From positions 50,616 to 114,615 of the forward strand of contig CANQNC010000002.1 of the NCBI GenBank assembly GCA_947625145.1: a DNA stretch of 64,000 nucleotides, written 5' to 3'. Numbering within the stretch: the first letter of the stretch is position 1; each line of letters starts with the position of its first letter. Source of the stretch: an uncultured Clostridia bacterium (GTDB lineage: Bacteria > Bacillota > Clostridia > Christensenellales > CAG-917). The notes beneath the pieces were generated by a model. It did not search any database. It saw only the letters and a list, made by a program, of their open reading frames with translations, and was not told the DNA's origin. The translations under genes and the position numbers were made by a program. Positions 26,901 to 30,479 of the stretch are shown here, piece after piece.

Positions 26901-29900
26901 CGCCGCGCTGCGTACGGACGAGAGCGGCGACGCGAACATGCTGTTTGCAAGCGGCTCGACAAAGACCATCAACTCGGTCGGCGGCTCCACCGCGACAGTC
27001 AAGGCATTCTACGACTTTGCGGAGCTTGACGGCGTTGAGTCAATCGCGGACTTCTACAGGCAGATCGAGCGCTTCTTCGGCACTTCCTTCGAACTGCGCG
27101 TCACCTACGTCTACAACGGCGGCGCAAGCGATATGACGGAGGAGGGCACGATAAGGATCTATGTGCTTGACAGAAGCGTGTCCAGACTGAAAGACGCCTC
27201 CTATCGCGCCATCACCATCGACCCGCTGATCACAAGGAACGCCGACGGCTTCAAAGCCGAGCAGCAAGTCGTGCTCGAGCAGGACGGCACCGAGGCAAGC
27301 AAAGAGGCGACGGCGTACTTCGATTGGTCCGTCATCAACAGCTATATCGCGGCAGGCACGAGCAACAGCAACTTCACGCTTAAGGCGATGATACCCGCCG
27401 TGGACAACGCAAACGGCACGTATATCCGCTTCTCTGACATCAACGGGAAGGACGGCATAGACGAAAACACCGCGCAGTTTGCAAACAGACTGTACGGCGA
27501 GTTTGTCCTCGCCGAGGCCTACGCCGCCTATATGGCAGACAGGGAAGGCAAGGCTTACGATTGGAGCAGATACGCTTACGGCGATCGCTATCTGCCGAGC
27601 TATCAGACCGTCAACGTGCCTCTCACGGTGTTCAACCGCAACATTCTCGGCGCCGAGTTTGTGTTTGACAACATGCTGACGCTGTATTACGACAACACCA
27701 ACTACAACTCCTCCGTGCGCACCTACGTCGGAGCGGGCGAGAACGACGGCAGATACATCGACGTGGAGTACAACCGCAACGGCATGCCCATCACAATGAC
27801 CTTCTACAACAGGTTTGCGTACAGCGCGGAATCTCTGCCCAAGCAGATCAAAGTGACCTTCGAGGACGGCAACTATCAGCTGTACGACCTGACCTACGAC
27901 AACCTGCCCACGGACGCGGAGATCATGGCTTCGGGTTCGACGTTCAAGACGTCGGACAGGGCAAACGGCGCGGTCAGAATGAAGCTGTCAAGCGGCGAGG
28001 ATCAAATCGTGCTCAAAGTGGGCGGCGAGGAGAAGGAAGCTCTTGCCATAGACTTTGTCGTCCGCGCGGCGGCGGTCTCGGCAAACAACAGCACGCTGAC
28101 CTACAACAACATGTCCTACGGCGAGAACAAGTACACCTTCGATCCTTACGTCAACGCGTGGACGGACAGCCCCTACAACACAGCGCAATATGACAAAGAG
28201 ATCACCTACTATGTGGACGGTCAATTCCTCATGGCGCAGAGCTGGTGGAACGAGGGCAGGACAATATCCCAGAGCACAACGCTGTACACATCGCTTTGGA
28301 ACAAGCGCCACACCAACTACCACGTGCTCACAAAGACGGGCGAGGGCGACTTCGTTGAGGGCGCCACGGACAACGTGCGCTTCTACATCGCAAACAGGGG
28401 CGGCAGAACGTTCAGACTGTACGAGGGCAACGTCATCTACAGTTCGACGGACGGCTCCTACAAGACGGAGAGCGACGAGGATCTGTATGTGTTCATCTAC
28501 GTGACCACGCAAAAACTTTCCGCAACCTACAACGCGGACGGCCTCAGCTACACCTATATGGGCGGCGAGTTCAACATATCCGCGGCCCTCACAAGCGACG
28601 TCAGCGAGCAGGTCTCGCAGGATATCTCCTTGCCGATCGTGATCAATTCGGGCAGAATAGATCGCGAAAACGGCTACAGTATCGCAAAGACAGCCGCGGA
28701 CGAGTACAAGCTGTGGGACGAGACCGCAAACGCGTTCGTCGTGGATCCTCTCGGCACGACAAACATCTTCGAGAGGAACAAGGGCACCTACACAGGCGAC
28801 AGGTACATCCTCGACGAGTCCTCAAACGAATATGTCAAGGACGACAACGGAACCTACGGCATTGATGGCGACAGATACTACGAGCTCAGCTACGAACAGC
28901 TCGGCGCGTACAAATATCTGCCTTCCAAGCTCACGCTGATCTCGGCGGACGGCAAGACCTTCGAGAACGTGGAAGTGCAATGGGATCTCCAAGGCGTCTC
29001 CGTCACCTTCGAGGGCGGCACCTATATCGCAAGGGCGATCGTCAACGCAAACGGCAAGTACAACTATTCGCCTCACGGCGCGGACAGCGAGGCCGACGTC
29101 AACGACCTCGGCTCGCCGAAGATCTCCTTCACGGTGCTCGTCGCAGACAGAAGCGTGTACGACATGGACACCTCGACGCACAACATATTCTACAATTCGA
29201 GCTCGTCCACCGGGAAGTACGTCGGTTTCCGCGGCGGCAGATCGGGCAGCGTAAACACCTCCTATGCGATCGATCCTTACAACTACACCGTGCCCGACAT
29301 GTCCGACTTCACGACATTCAAGGTCAAACTGCGCGCGGCGACATTCGACGCGGACAGAGTGCAGACGGAAGAAGCGGATTCGTCCAAGATCTTCACGTTC
29401 ACCACTTCGGGGACAGGATCCGGTGTGAGCGGCAAACTTGTCTGGAACATGAGCAAGTTCCGTCCCGGCTACAACGGCGGCGTGATCTACATCACCGCGG
29501 AGCTGAACTACGGCGAAGGGGAGAGCGCTGTGCATTACAGCTACGACATCCCGTTTGTCGTGTACAGGAAGCTCGTCTCGCAGGTGAGCACCAAGAAGAT
29601 AGGATCGGCTCAAAGCGATCTGGCGATCGACACGTCAAACAGCTACACGAGCAACGTGGACGCGACGGGCCTTGCGGCGACAACATACACGATCGATCCG
29701 ATGAACACCAACCGCCTCACTGTCCCGAATTCCCTCAACGTGGCGTTCTCGCGTTACACGCCGTCCTACAACAGGAACACGGGCGTAGTGACTATGGGGA
29801 GCTCGGCAACAACAGAGTACAAGGTGTTCAACTACGTCATCGTCAACATGCCCTCGCACAGTTGGTCGTTCGGTTCGAGCAAAGTGACGTCATCCGAGCT

Positions 29901-30411
29901 CGACGGCGCGTATGCGACCATCCAGTTCAGCTCGCAACAGCGCGTCAGAGTGCCTCTTAAGGTCTCGTCCGTGTCAGCGCCGTCGTCCACGTGGACAAGC
30001 TCGGTGCAGATCAAAGGCACGGTGATGACAAACTATACGACGTCCGCGCAAAGGTCCGCGACCACTTTGCCCGCCTCCGTTGCGATAAGCGGCACCACTT
30101 ACACGCTTGTGTGGTACGGCAGAGCGTTCGTGTCGCCTGTGTCGGGCGGAGACTACGTAACGCAGATCCCGCTGTTGCTGTCAGGTCCTACGGGCGCGCA
30201 GATCCAACTGCCCACATTCGGCGGACGCGCCGTGACGTTCGTGCTGTATTGCACGATAGGCTGCGTCGTGAACAGCAACGGCAACGTGGTGACTTCCGCC
30301 ACGGCAACCTCAGCGGACGGACAGTTTGACGGCAACACCGTTGTCACGGTGGGTCAAAAAGCCCCGAATTACTTGTTGCGCTCAAGCCTTGTGTACATCT
30401 ACAACAGCTAA
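2962..30411 (+). CDS. Giant modular lipoprotein, 9149 residues
   Basis: One uninterrupted 27.45-kb frame with its own consensus promoter, AGGAGGG ribosome binding site and terminator. The N-terminus is a lipoprotein signal peptide: basic MRKR, hydrophobic core and lipobox LAAC with Cys25, so the mature protein should be tethered to the outer face of the membrane by lipid only; no membrane segment or sortase motif is seen at the C-terminus. Residues ~40-6150 hold about 13 related modules. Each has a core resembling GIYL-DGTLYLDLSGL, an amphipathic stretch, an Ala/Glu-rich linker of the DALAAA type, then a hydrophobic 'GLL-LL' helix pair and further beta strands. Tyrosine-rich inserts interrupt several modules. 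A Ser/Gly hinge (~6440-6455) leads to ~2700 residues of Ig-like beta domains, several carrying a [FI]DP[YM] motif. I recognise no enzyme motif. Function is unknown; surface adhesion, scaffold or lipid binding are guesses. Mass is about 1 MDa. Confidence 0.9.
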   Translation: MRKRSLAIALVMIIVVLATMILAACNPETLPDEPPKLPDNPDIGGDIVDDQNYVSSQWAWQRIKETAYAAASDQHDARYINGDNCFVLGYSKDEYDVALVLRMAYAIDLLADSKEDDSQLLIELRKFAKDEIGDASPEDLSELCAQEQGDLLVGIYYFEGILAADVRGLKKDEGGVHVMYTDDVSVSYLGSKIEKILKDVNLTDVIFTKLLGYNVDSLLQSLVQSSVPSLGGISLVDLTIEDFLVKILFASSKARYVDEGNGIQTIELPCDLSMLVGIVFPAIQGLINDQVQIVDLVKKITGIDLGKLGSLAGMAVVINATVKDDKLQSVNLGVDVNLNSNGLPSLQEQYGSFQNDIGIDFCLDRLQFSNDVKLDVVSVLDARPEKPTLEDGSDNSFYKKIKKTEKEYSLLTFDGQLDLVLDIEDKTVTPQNILDSFGTLLTNLLFSEMDDSMKESLGALLSKDIVFEKSQIPLSLKLKGQINLKDSRQTKIAAQLTGTNEKVRLGLYYDGNYDSVFLDASGLLGEGSTKFKIEGFNFNQLIDKLFDKVYTLITNAINGEGGGSSAQDEYSQLLQNADLITQHTGRTAEESEGEGEAEEEGLDTLGLVVAIVDQISIAKNGDIFNITGIDFTMTQEILDAIFGMIFKDDLAGGKVPLVTDPMPKLSYANQGTGKPKTLKLENVALGVESPLVGLGIGLSVQFGTIKDVENFNSLFAGINEGEYLSVSTDGGKTFNMDFLHIELSTALNIDLQTLRSRLGELNIAIDNLKIGDSYEGLLLNILLELGSIDAGLTLDVKADLDLTTQNISLDTLNTSSAKIEIKTREQEPRTMVELYLQDGALYLNTPGLESISVKQIKITLAELFDIANLTPSATDGESGALVAEDPAPKEEEKGTDIIGLIASLVTEFRIGNNAISIGLVSNIVDQLLTTLQIDNVEFKFDNSDVNGGIRLEFPAGLELPEAKFSVFLAFGDSANLNVSLNGINVGAGMQTTRYLQDTEARLYTNILENPYVYVDLTLGVDFQADEGKSSLEFGHKGTHWMDGDGNYKDMKETPPPQNYKGKYYYVDEEGKYVVEDYQSTDLFFGTHMDINYELRVAASLDLSPVIAYLLGATSLQTNYNASEIMIELTGTKFGGEREVLLGLYLAGGSAFIDASRFGLNRVEVDVDVYGLLLKYLSVNSNITINSAGSGSDALAAAGPDLSDIADNETLFGLTLLATLTSRGLSIELTQGIVSLLYELVGIEASDLTAWAEIAWQALEEEEYKPFRLGVDVKNDNNQTISNAEIYAREISVIAGGEKMREIRLRRQTDDAGQGKLLDQYISELINEDENPFVVVPLFNEYSDIVVPSVSVELKGALTVGTAADNAEWTLGQWIAAVTEAMPSQDNPDQGKEKNPNLEAFLHKLVLQINAPVEVGTKIGFRIAAKLRLNPEFPVNSMPNVKFMLYEESMGLLDNFTEIYTKTVDGSAKYKKIELADAKVKFAEGEELYIRTYIPEGISLSEIKTTDDTFEIDGTYYVLLSDGTYYKTVISAANKAQFDVVYTPTNLFDIDYLLAHADISIELYNRDIVEVENLISGTAIGADERQELVDSTLVALRLIYNGESMGYPTSNLYVDLMDDFHVSIANMQVKETIDSLMSLFSGNGDKNQSEEGGPEAANNIAVTAAAENADGSEEKGLVDTLYDILGGFVGRLGADSNGITVNFASGLLANLLNMLLNTNLAPEDMLQINGEESYFTFAWTYAVDALLKIDPIYMGLRLDSIKIGLGQEDSILPAAFDRSIYTGFDRLDNISFEVALDAEIVLKQQEDEVKLQNYVDAFVQGLEIALGFTVDKDITYDLGIMLGGNIELGDPDKTVVAISLRINEEDKIAIYIKGSSMYVDLGDLSDRAIYIENTGVSDLICGSISELLGRAADAESGDALASAEPEVSPEEQLQIMLDISDGRLGLLVTEQVIVGLLASFLNDEKAGATLDEVIEKIQQLNLNLSADVELQFSPGIALAIAISSDLIDIEAALSTINLATGTNPEVNDIYEQLQTRVDDAINAVDYVVAEAEYSGTKFYKVTQKEGDGRYEYVEAGKFDDGAYDRVDEQEYKAVPHFNKQNDSTIINLSLDLYIDYSTSATYMLVTDSKVLESYRESERYSYSEVSDSFVQDPHGTFIRDGFSFDSLLAKIFGFEDLQSALKGVKLPRILFDVKDGKFDVGTQENAFSLYDLFAQLGLRMFLDDSMDDGFKLAIEAQFDLSKFGIETLSDLDGIYALIQKLTSKDPIVQKEVRSILLSALELSVIVDFTYELGENSTRKIAIYLVNNEIYIDMSGLEGPKAKMGVYDLLGLFPSNGDALAAAGNTTEGDVTGENNSALNTVFAILNDLAKTLIFQSTPWLANSKLSQLGSLTLLFNSNAFNSILTTLFQTLLQMDTQFDSDQLLLDDEKSGLFIRPGDARFGNSVVTAEARFELLNRQNPASKGEDDKNFFFDLMIGIGVTANMLNDEIVESVLPVEDRYEFMNLKELIDNVMSIVNGFYTHSYSAVDAETEGFVQGGIYYRFVQSADGGFVLKGENYRALNKGEKVADGTALYDRQYAQVVGDQVVIVRYVEDPAGEYVYVKDEDKYVKASDLEKVPDDAPRFRQENTDADGNTDFLKDEAGNPVAPKDAKLYARRGIPVYSEQVISLSISGILYFSSDGVDEYDISGLFGKIPMLSDMLLMLQAQSRFFGGVGIRLSASVDLAAIDIRGLLSSEQEKAMDKFEEFIANSNLSQLELAVEFIEVNENGNFARYDDGGDNGAGSLKVLGGVYLSDGTLYLDATGIASAQQYSRIDNFMDYVHRIAQNGVGGLFGGTATEALAADDPTTFDVTDAEYRNALVYLLYTDTAFQLQFAQSFLAYALSLLIPNLDPLTDVFDVAGVTVGLVHGEAEFRRIDAIQNPELRAKFDSDPAYRSERYAYYDSVHWETYDPLAGKLEDHPEDPSSTEFYSDTYLVVMTKNEQGHTIPNIFELEYTQMFSKQAGEGDVYVLTDEYKQGETYVRIGNEYKLVEYEISGKAIGSTTNLYATIGVGTDSTEHIALRGSKIYHNVDDADGNVVDYVEASEYIDDKTLNIHTYIVRNGVYTHIDMLSERQYGYVKDPDGAYYRTVVSYGGISEYMLGLDITTGVLKAGLKLGRLDIDFGGGTKYLPDYIKDEKQHTYTLTDGDVSRTVPYTTDGYAALTDAQKEAAGDIDMPVNPFYDTIVTIGFSVDLSLGITEGLLDFGTIISEIVGNLAGINVEMPATTKGFSSAHLRLDVSLMLDMYDVTNSELKLELVSVTESGYDALWAGIYFINDTLYFDLSEVFNLPKMSISNVGIEDMLEKLLKIDNNDPLFVAGNNEKYKASGDALVAANDSAGEDSDGNGSVDIHDKNLGFAILFDKDLLTIMIGDKLFDSIISMLPDSVSEKLGFELKELFYEEINGSLQIELNTKDDFDLELKMSLGLDGSRYNQAATVTAPNITLEMSGDGASFSPDERTVAQNIQSGLDNKYYVFREDANGHYVVNASGGYVRALKPDDVLQPTDKKYAKYRLYYNGAKGFYLKKIVDSEIAGGAETEGDEFAVQTGDIIYVLVPGAVANQSYVADGGVYDMYLDLTLGIRNVKIAFSNARSYTLTGSDLAGYVDFGDLDHIKIAAYLNFDTSFKTGDENVIDLTPVLTNFLPGLTEDDIAQIIALGDDGKDVNRKNRIKIEAEIQTMALINYLRSQLLKDFENVEGDMSLYDTMDLIGKLLGIGSEGGSEEESGSVFDDLIGLLDDIASFFNVSIEIQTKGGNDADYHNLVGIYMSTGTFSLLTEDELLPESDDFVPEEERFDHYYPSFDGKYYYDEAAQDGNGEYRLLTDESYTGQKYAYDSSYYYQNDIGRYKRARGGLYVDLSYFNIPSVYVNSAIVRDVFAAVFGSGDAGDASDALAAAQAQGADETEEEGIFPLIKDDSILSYIRMFVSSFVVTSKYVRLLANPTYINQLLVILMGEEGAIQFDPAEFVNSPSLTINIDPSQTTYEDMTEAIEASKAAYEAADGNAEKQKSIATQLGELLSLTKNRFAITEHFGTEDEAKLGTYYVDEESGAYVMKNNLSATERKAYDAAVAKGEKKYFEIVSVPTYIRLMDDAGNRTDNFVLYTSASDRQVARSEQDETLIPLGLYYPQLYVIEEYELEAPENGVPIVDTNTAYVPADDKGLYCVRTLEERNPFIALKVFLWNHEIELSLESPGFEAIPFNYVTGAEAEANGLTNVPVEHWYKDVQNVFFTSEDKVEDGLFSWRSDYYTMGAFDPAKYSKDPRFIENKNQYYPIDYTTLYKYEGGAYSRVTEDENSLPDYLADMENNDAEYYVYVDSNYQKLQRAYIYKKNVYQTISKRVIDSSEEEYYRANPDQYFVRTQSPSSVDRPDLTEKEGYPYNYVPLDQLFYLSLSLKGSLYLNAGRIYFEFGDFKKIYNAVNGRAEDTDIDLSVYKNVAYKKFHGSYVQVTDGAELQTLRDAGQLYIWMNAALKEQYAIDKALGEVLGGLLGDMKGRFQVQSNETLVFYFSIRLDMSFEFDVKLNTETVIIPADPSKGETEPTTRTRAKIALQLLIRDADVAIDMWGEQNDKIPEDQRTDGNKYVDFDHVNDYTDLEDGSLTHFLGIYYNHDEDTGSAGLYLDLEWLLGKDAKIYVDMSDYTLEDVLNGFIGEKLGTSTQASSSDALAAAEVDDEGMYKDGQASDDTRLYLNIFTGSVALNVTSGLLKVLLNELAPDLNISSYLPNLKIYLKQDLNPYSLTLGAMLFDETGTMPMLDLGLVIEGTNGTDYSSSVEFGLAEDFRDNQSGENNKNDIFYYANFYSEDGGDWAKDFDEKGYLQLVKEYKQAETGGKYKKLEDGSYAPVEDGYVGESYNLNEYYENANGNYVLGDGGMREYNAETDANAKRYAVYDGPTQRYAKAPVRMVEILADRRYADSEDNDLWAFVDGKYVKLGEYLNVTDDGVIYLNSYRQLKDRKPFKEYMSPIFKMDANQNPVQVGKNELKGFTGEGNIQYVREDELSAYIDGHADATELAELKASGVKYVVDGVTYIAVDFGEKKDGFTDIDEADKIPAEIPVYKVVEDFNNYTRAFGLDLGELLKDDKNNSAEQKEAMDVILDSLLGGLQTLEIGANLSIAINVSDILNWTYQLTQFIGESSIGEYLYMLIGALNGDAERDSKIGLELALKLQLDMKGVALYLANKKIADSLSGELAKAARSTLILDLLEGCRLYVELTYDTDFHGEKSAKAYLWAGVDDGKLNLKMDLSDIGTIVGWGDFFSYALVEDMDLKQLFASASTASSAALVAANTVVDESFDDDYTGVIPESIWDIINAVLGRLYVANDFLTVGLNEELMGDLMGLLAGADNQVLQDVVGFLPKLYVSDGNDTSGITFNMFGERPSLDLNLKFSTGEPYYLKLADYNKFYGHNGTRLNAGGASAKDYSGTHFHLEDGEYKLCTDPECANADKYVLVMDDEYALIGYAYPDWKGDKYALNASGAFELDNENGMYIKLGNFSLTMHVGELYAKVNKEFSVPESTMYGLIHEDAVTKDAEGYLVDSEGTRVHDESGKEISDPYIKVDHLKLTLALSLGVSIYGKPQTDSDNIIDLSEILDLIMGVINPNSAIAGSTLQLRITNDLGRDDGAYLTLDLRAFIDLSDFTLEAYIGLVRHKTNNSKSTLLSIALKDETLYLDLSGLLGDTAKISLGGLNTTTLLKNLKLAGKSLSNLVDIIAGKDASAAGDAMTAAGDDVHGTLEQMMRDYAYFILMFNPRTTLLQINADLINAIYKKVMQIQGKDFSKNLIPDMGDLLLMLDATQDDGTRFSINLRLSDSLYVCLDLEPIDATKSFGKGDIFVSHGSNRQWDTPLTGYTEIGTLDLDQLLNGVTDDKTGLTTPYDIMSGLDKLPDVGAHLSLDFTISTRGMKRGDAHFDDTFAGWLCNDLIGTLFDGNEMFGKFELITTSSAYNSYEGSIYVYDADSETYVKQETKPAWRASTYYKFTPAEVNVLFPDSALSLTLDLKLSVNLATLIVNGISGILGADIALEIYAGTPVNTKIASIYYVGSSRLNNRHELVNKTTAGANIFSDALYLDLSGLGLGKIKFQGFSGLLNAKPYANDVATTASSAGTAAAYSAADQAADGEVTEGLSSALYLTIDLESGRVAVNIDRGMIDLVMSMLGVELGFALPDIQSVALALEFGDKGVSSINLNAILDSYDSAFDATIDTFELDLGNTKNYVNADDLIAEVKSGYAGVTLSNTAGTNSLIQNILDGIDPHINIEIISKVWQAVLANVPTVGTRQVNAFQEKAVTTLTVTKQKALVKGLGNINHMLIGIKSTRPFFSSVSSSKGTLSAEAILASNNLWLTENLDIAGNLLSIVEGVNTAFGLDLFPLDIGGLMGGGGLNPTPHGQMLDFVNGYDGDNQTWSYSGGYSDTHATSGSSSGGGGGGGSSSSTSDDWSYPLNLSNLIKSVDVSLFDSAEYHPYGFNMSSSFADNGRSKIKVSVSLNKDAFNELLLMVYTVVLNLMKDGLAGDSGQEYFSTNLNTVTKNSDYNSKEQVADILKELKRLVDTGATTQAKVDYLEPYVRSIPATLSKWLFKATLGNTIWNLGGLAGATIEDLSGLIGALLPIPFATGTKLNPNINIYIDINPVASEYNKSGYTMRPGIQAIEIFVNGESAGNNSSVTYYTSSSKNYKLQPSTTQTSNMTASTADSSFPAWDFWMAHINPYNTVEKSDTSDMLSFNDADSASKSNSVSQPDPPSEIVIEDVATREFKIGSLTYTLTDDVFGNSSLFPQFADVTLGNKLGGGSAVHTADTLTNGTYIVWDASTVDLTPASRSADGGRRLAGYVYGYALNAVLYAIPVYVKNNSYATKLESMDSGSAKTIKLETDGSSSSANNVLPDLVKLTFNGTASSQSYIYLGTYLTDETGAMQYAVLETSTNTYEKLGKRLVYDKKDPTKSEQMTNADGGTYKLYPAYIAGLSKSGSSYKTFTDSTTGKKYYVIKASNFKTGAVPHGWISWDYSDFKYSWANSGNITVGYDYQYGLSNTIHGELSISASSYAVRELTSMYSSSLGLTVDNKAVAGASLASTRKADGSYDITLTIDPMTVAAEFTEGEKDLAKIIAKFDRVSGTWTSGAKFTSSTSSSASSAYWMLKWDLGQLEKALDAIRNAGGGYDYFKGLEATVTAYVGGNRFKVQTFETQNGLLTEEYGFVGNGDSRYANSGYVAQPCKVKIVMPSYVFDSMKNDVTFDPYSAASLGGDTLFAEDAKVEFYTLSAEGNKEERSLTYTKGEEVLKVEAPFFYNADRKVYVDAKTAGLNGHKFADRDISYLGYSQSGYPLYAKLTIGTAFSGLQEVYVRISVPEVSPTQTTLNVSHTDVFNPQWYNAFESVDVSFRGRVSHKMYPRWEEAVYYTDSACTKKKAEQNIFSGGTIYVKVPAAVKDESTGKEIGLLYKGLDQNGREVFEAQTITLRLNVEAQQIASAKFFYDASVGDVYGKGNLDSLRQKLLDKSNYTAEVYAQSHQKDDVWFGIDPLAYAQNPERYFLTIDSEQDRLWGDPTKVTSVLIELAPNVAFGGDKYIKNEDGSYSFDSTGSIGTYRVDGVDENGDPKYVELTESYIAYISAFDLSEFAPSNDGLEVTLEATIGNQTVDVPVHMPSYHITGQTSLEGSDMAASGNAGADDDQQLTLTYDVFSPWGLPTHGTFQTAEGNAEVESDITWDNAAAPSKDEIMGEAGDRYILRTYHMFDGTAIQTADYTAKIVLQGYDDSIVQDVVLDGLEEGAAVYELFGDFQFPTTASVWVGGVEKKNIPVGWLDKSQPTAEEIAAGQFVRSYYVTVKDAGREEQYTRAFTVAIRNRVIFTAEGFANNSLDGLSFNLTAQNFFNGLPKTSGAHVADVNGGSATEKSGISLEWSGVYTTDGAVGMQMVLTATGGKFEGKDFTTSYNVDVTVEGNSVLALKDTDENGGLFLLDAYAALRTDESGDANMLFASGSTKTINSVGGSTATVKAFYDFAELDGVESIADFYRQIERFFGTSFELRVTYVYNGGASDMTEEGTIRIYVLDRSVSRLKDASYRAITIDPLITRNADGFKAEQQVVLEQDGTEASKEATAYFDWSVINSYIAAGTSNSNFTLKAMIPAVDNANGTYIRFSDINGKDGIDENTAQFANRLYGEFVLAEAYAAYMADREGKAYDWSRYAYGDRYLPSYQTVNVPLTVFNRNILGAEFVFDNMLTLYYDNTNYNSSVRTYVGAGENDGRYIDVEYNRNGMPITMTFYNRFAYSAESLPKQIKVTFEDGNYQLYDLTYDNLPTDAEIMASGSTFKTSDRANGAVRMKLSSGEDQIVLKVGGEEKEALAIDFVVRAAAVSANNSTLTYNNMSYGENKYTFDPYVNAWTDSPYNTAQYDKEITYYVDGQFLMAQSWWNEGRTISQSTTLYTSLWNKRHTNYHVLTKTGEGDFVEGATDNVRFYIANRGGRTFRLYEGNVIYSSTDGSYKTESDEDLYVFIYVTTQKLSATYNADGLSYTYMGGEFNISAALTSDVSEQVSQDISLPIVINSGRIDRENGYSIAKTAADEYKLWDETANAFVVDPLGTTNIFERNKGTYTGDRYILDESSNEYVKDDNGTYGIDGDRYYELSYEQLGAYKYLPSKLTLISADGKTFENVEVQWDLQGVSVTFEGGTYIARAIVNANGKYNYSPHGADSEADVNDLGSPKISFTVLVADRSVYDMDTSTHNIFYNSSSSTGKYVGFRGGRSGSVNTSYAIDPYNYTVPDMSDFTTFKVKLRAATFDADRVQTEEADSSKIFTFTTSGTGSGVSGKLVWNMSKFRPGYNGGVIYITAELNYGEGESAVHYSYDIPFVVYRKLVSQVSTKKIGSAQSDLAIDTSNSYTSNVDATGLAATTYTIDPMNTNRLTVPNSLNVAFSRYTPSYNRNTGVVTMGSSATTEYKVFNYVIVNMPSHSWSFGSSKVTSSELDGAYATIQFSSQQRVRVPLKVSSVSAPSSTWTSSVQIKGTVMTNYTTSAQRSATTLPASVAISGTTYTLVWYGRAFVSPVSGGDYVTQIPLLLSGPTGAQIQLPTFGGRAVTFVLYCTIGCVVNSNGNVVTSATATSADGQFDGNTVVTVGQKAPNYLLRSSLVYIYNS
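4710..21410 (+). repeat. Series of ~13 Ala/Glu-rich linkers marking modules inside the giant lipoprotein gene
   Basis: Linkers lie near nucleotides 4720, 5600, 6530, 7940, 8710, 9965, 11475, 13060, 14740, 17060, 18900, 20210 and 21380. Typical versions read SDALAAAG, GDALASAE, GDALAAAG, GDALVAAN, SDALAAAQ, SDALAAAE and GDAMTAAG. Each follows a strand like LYLDLSGL and precedes a hydrophobic LL-rich helix. Spacing runs from ~770 to ~2320 bp; the long ones contain tyrosine-rich inserts. The copies are diverged at DNA level, so these are old duplications. Confidence 0.75.
22285..22350 (+). other. Gly/Ser-rich hinge in the giant lipoprotein
   Basis: Encodes a run of Ser and Gly (residues about 6440-6460, including seven consecutive Gly) that separates the Ala-linker modules from the C-terminal Ig-like region. 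Composition suggests a flexible hinge. Confidence 0.7.
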
Positions 30412-30431
30412 GCGCATTGGGTTTCAACAAA

Positions 30432-30466
30432 AAAACGCTTCGTCAAGGGACGAAGCGTTTTTTGTT
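30432..30466 (+). terminator. Terminator of the giant gene, probably bidirectional
   Basis: Twelve-base-pair perfect stem AAAACGCTTCGT (30432-30443) / ACGAAGCGTTTT (30450-30461) with T runs on both strands. It lies between the giant gene and the convergent ferritin-like gene and may end both. Confidence 0.85.
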
Positions 30467-30479
30467 TTCAAAGACGCGT

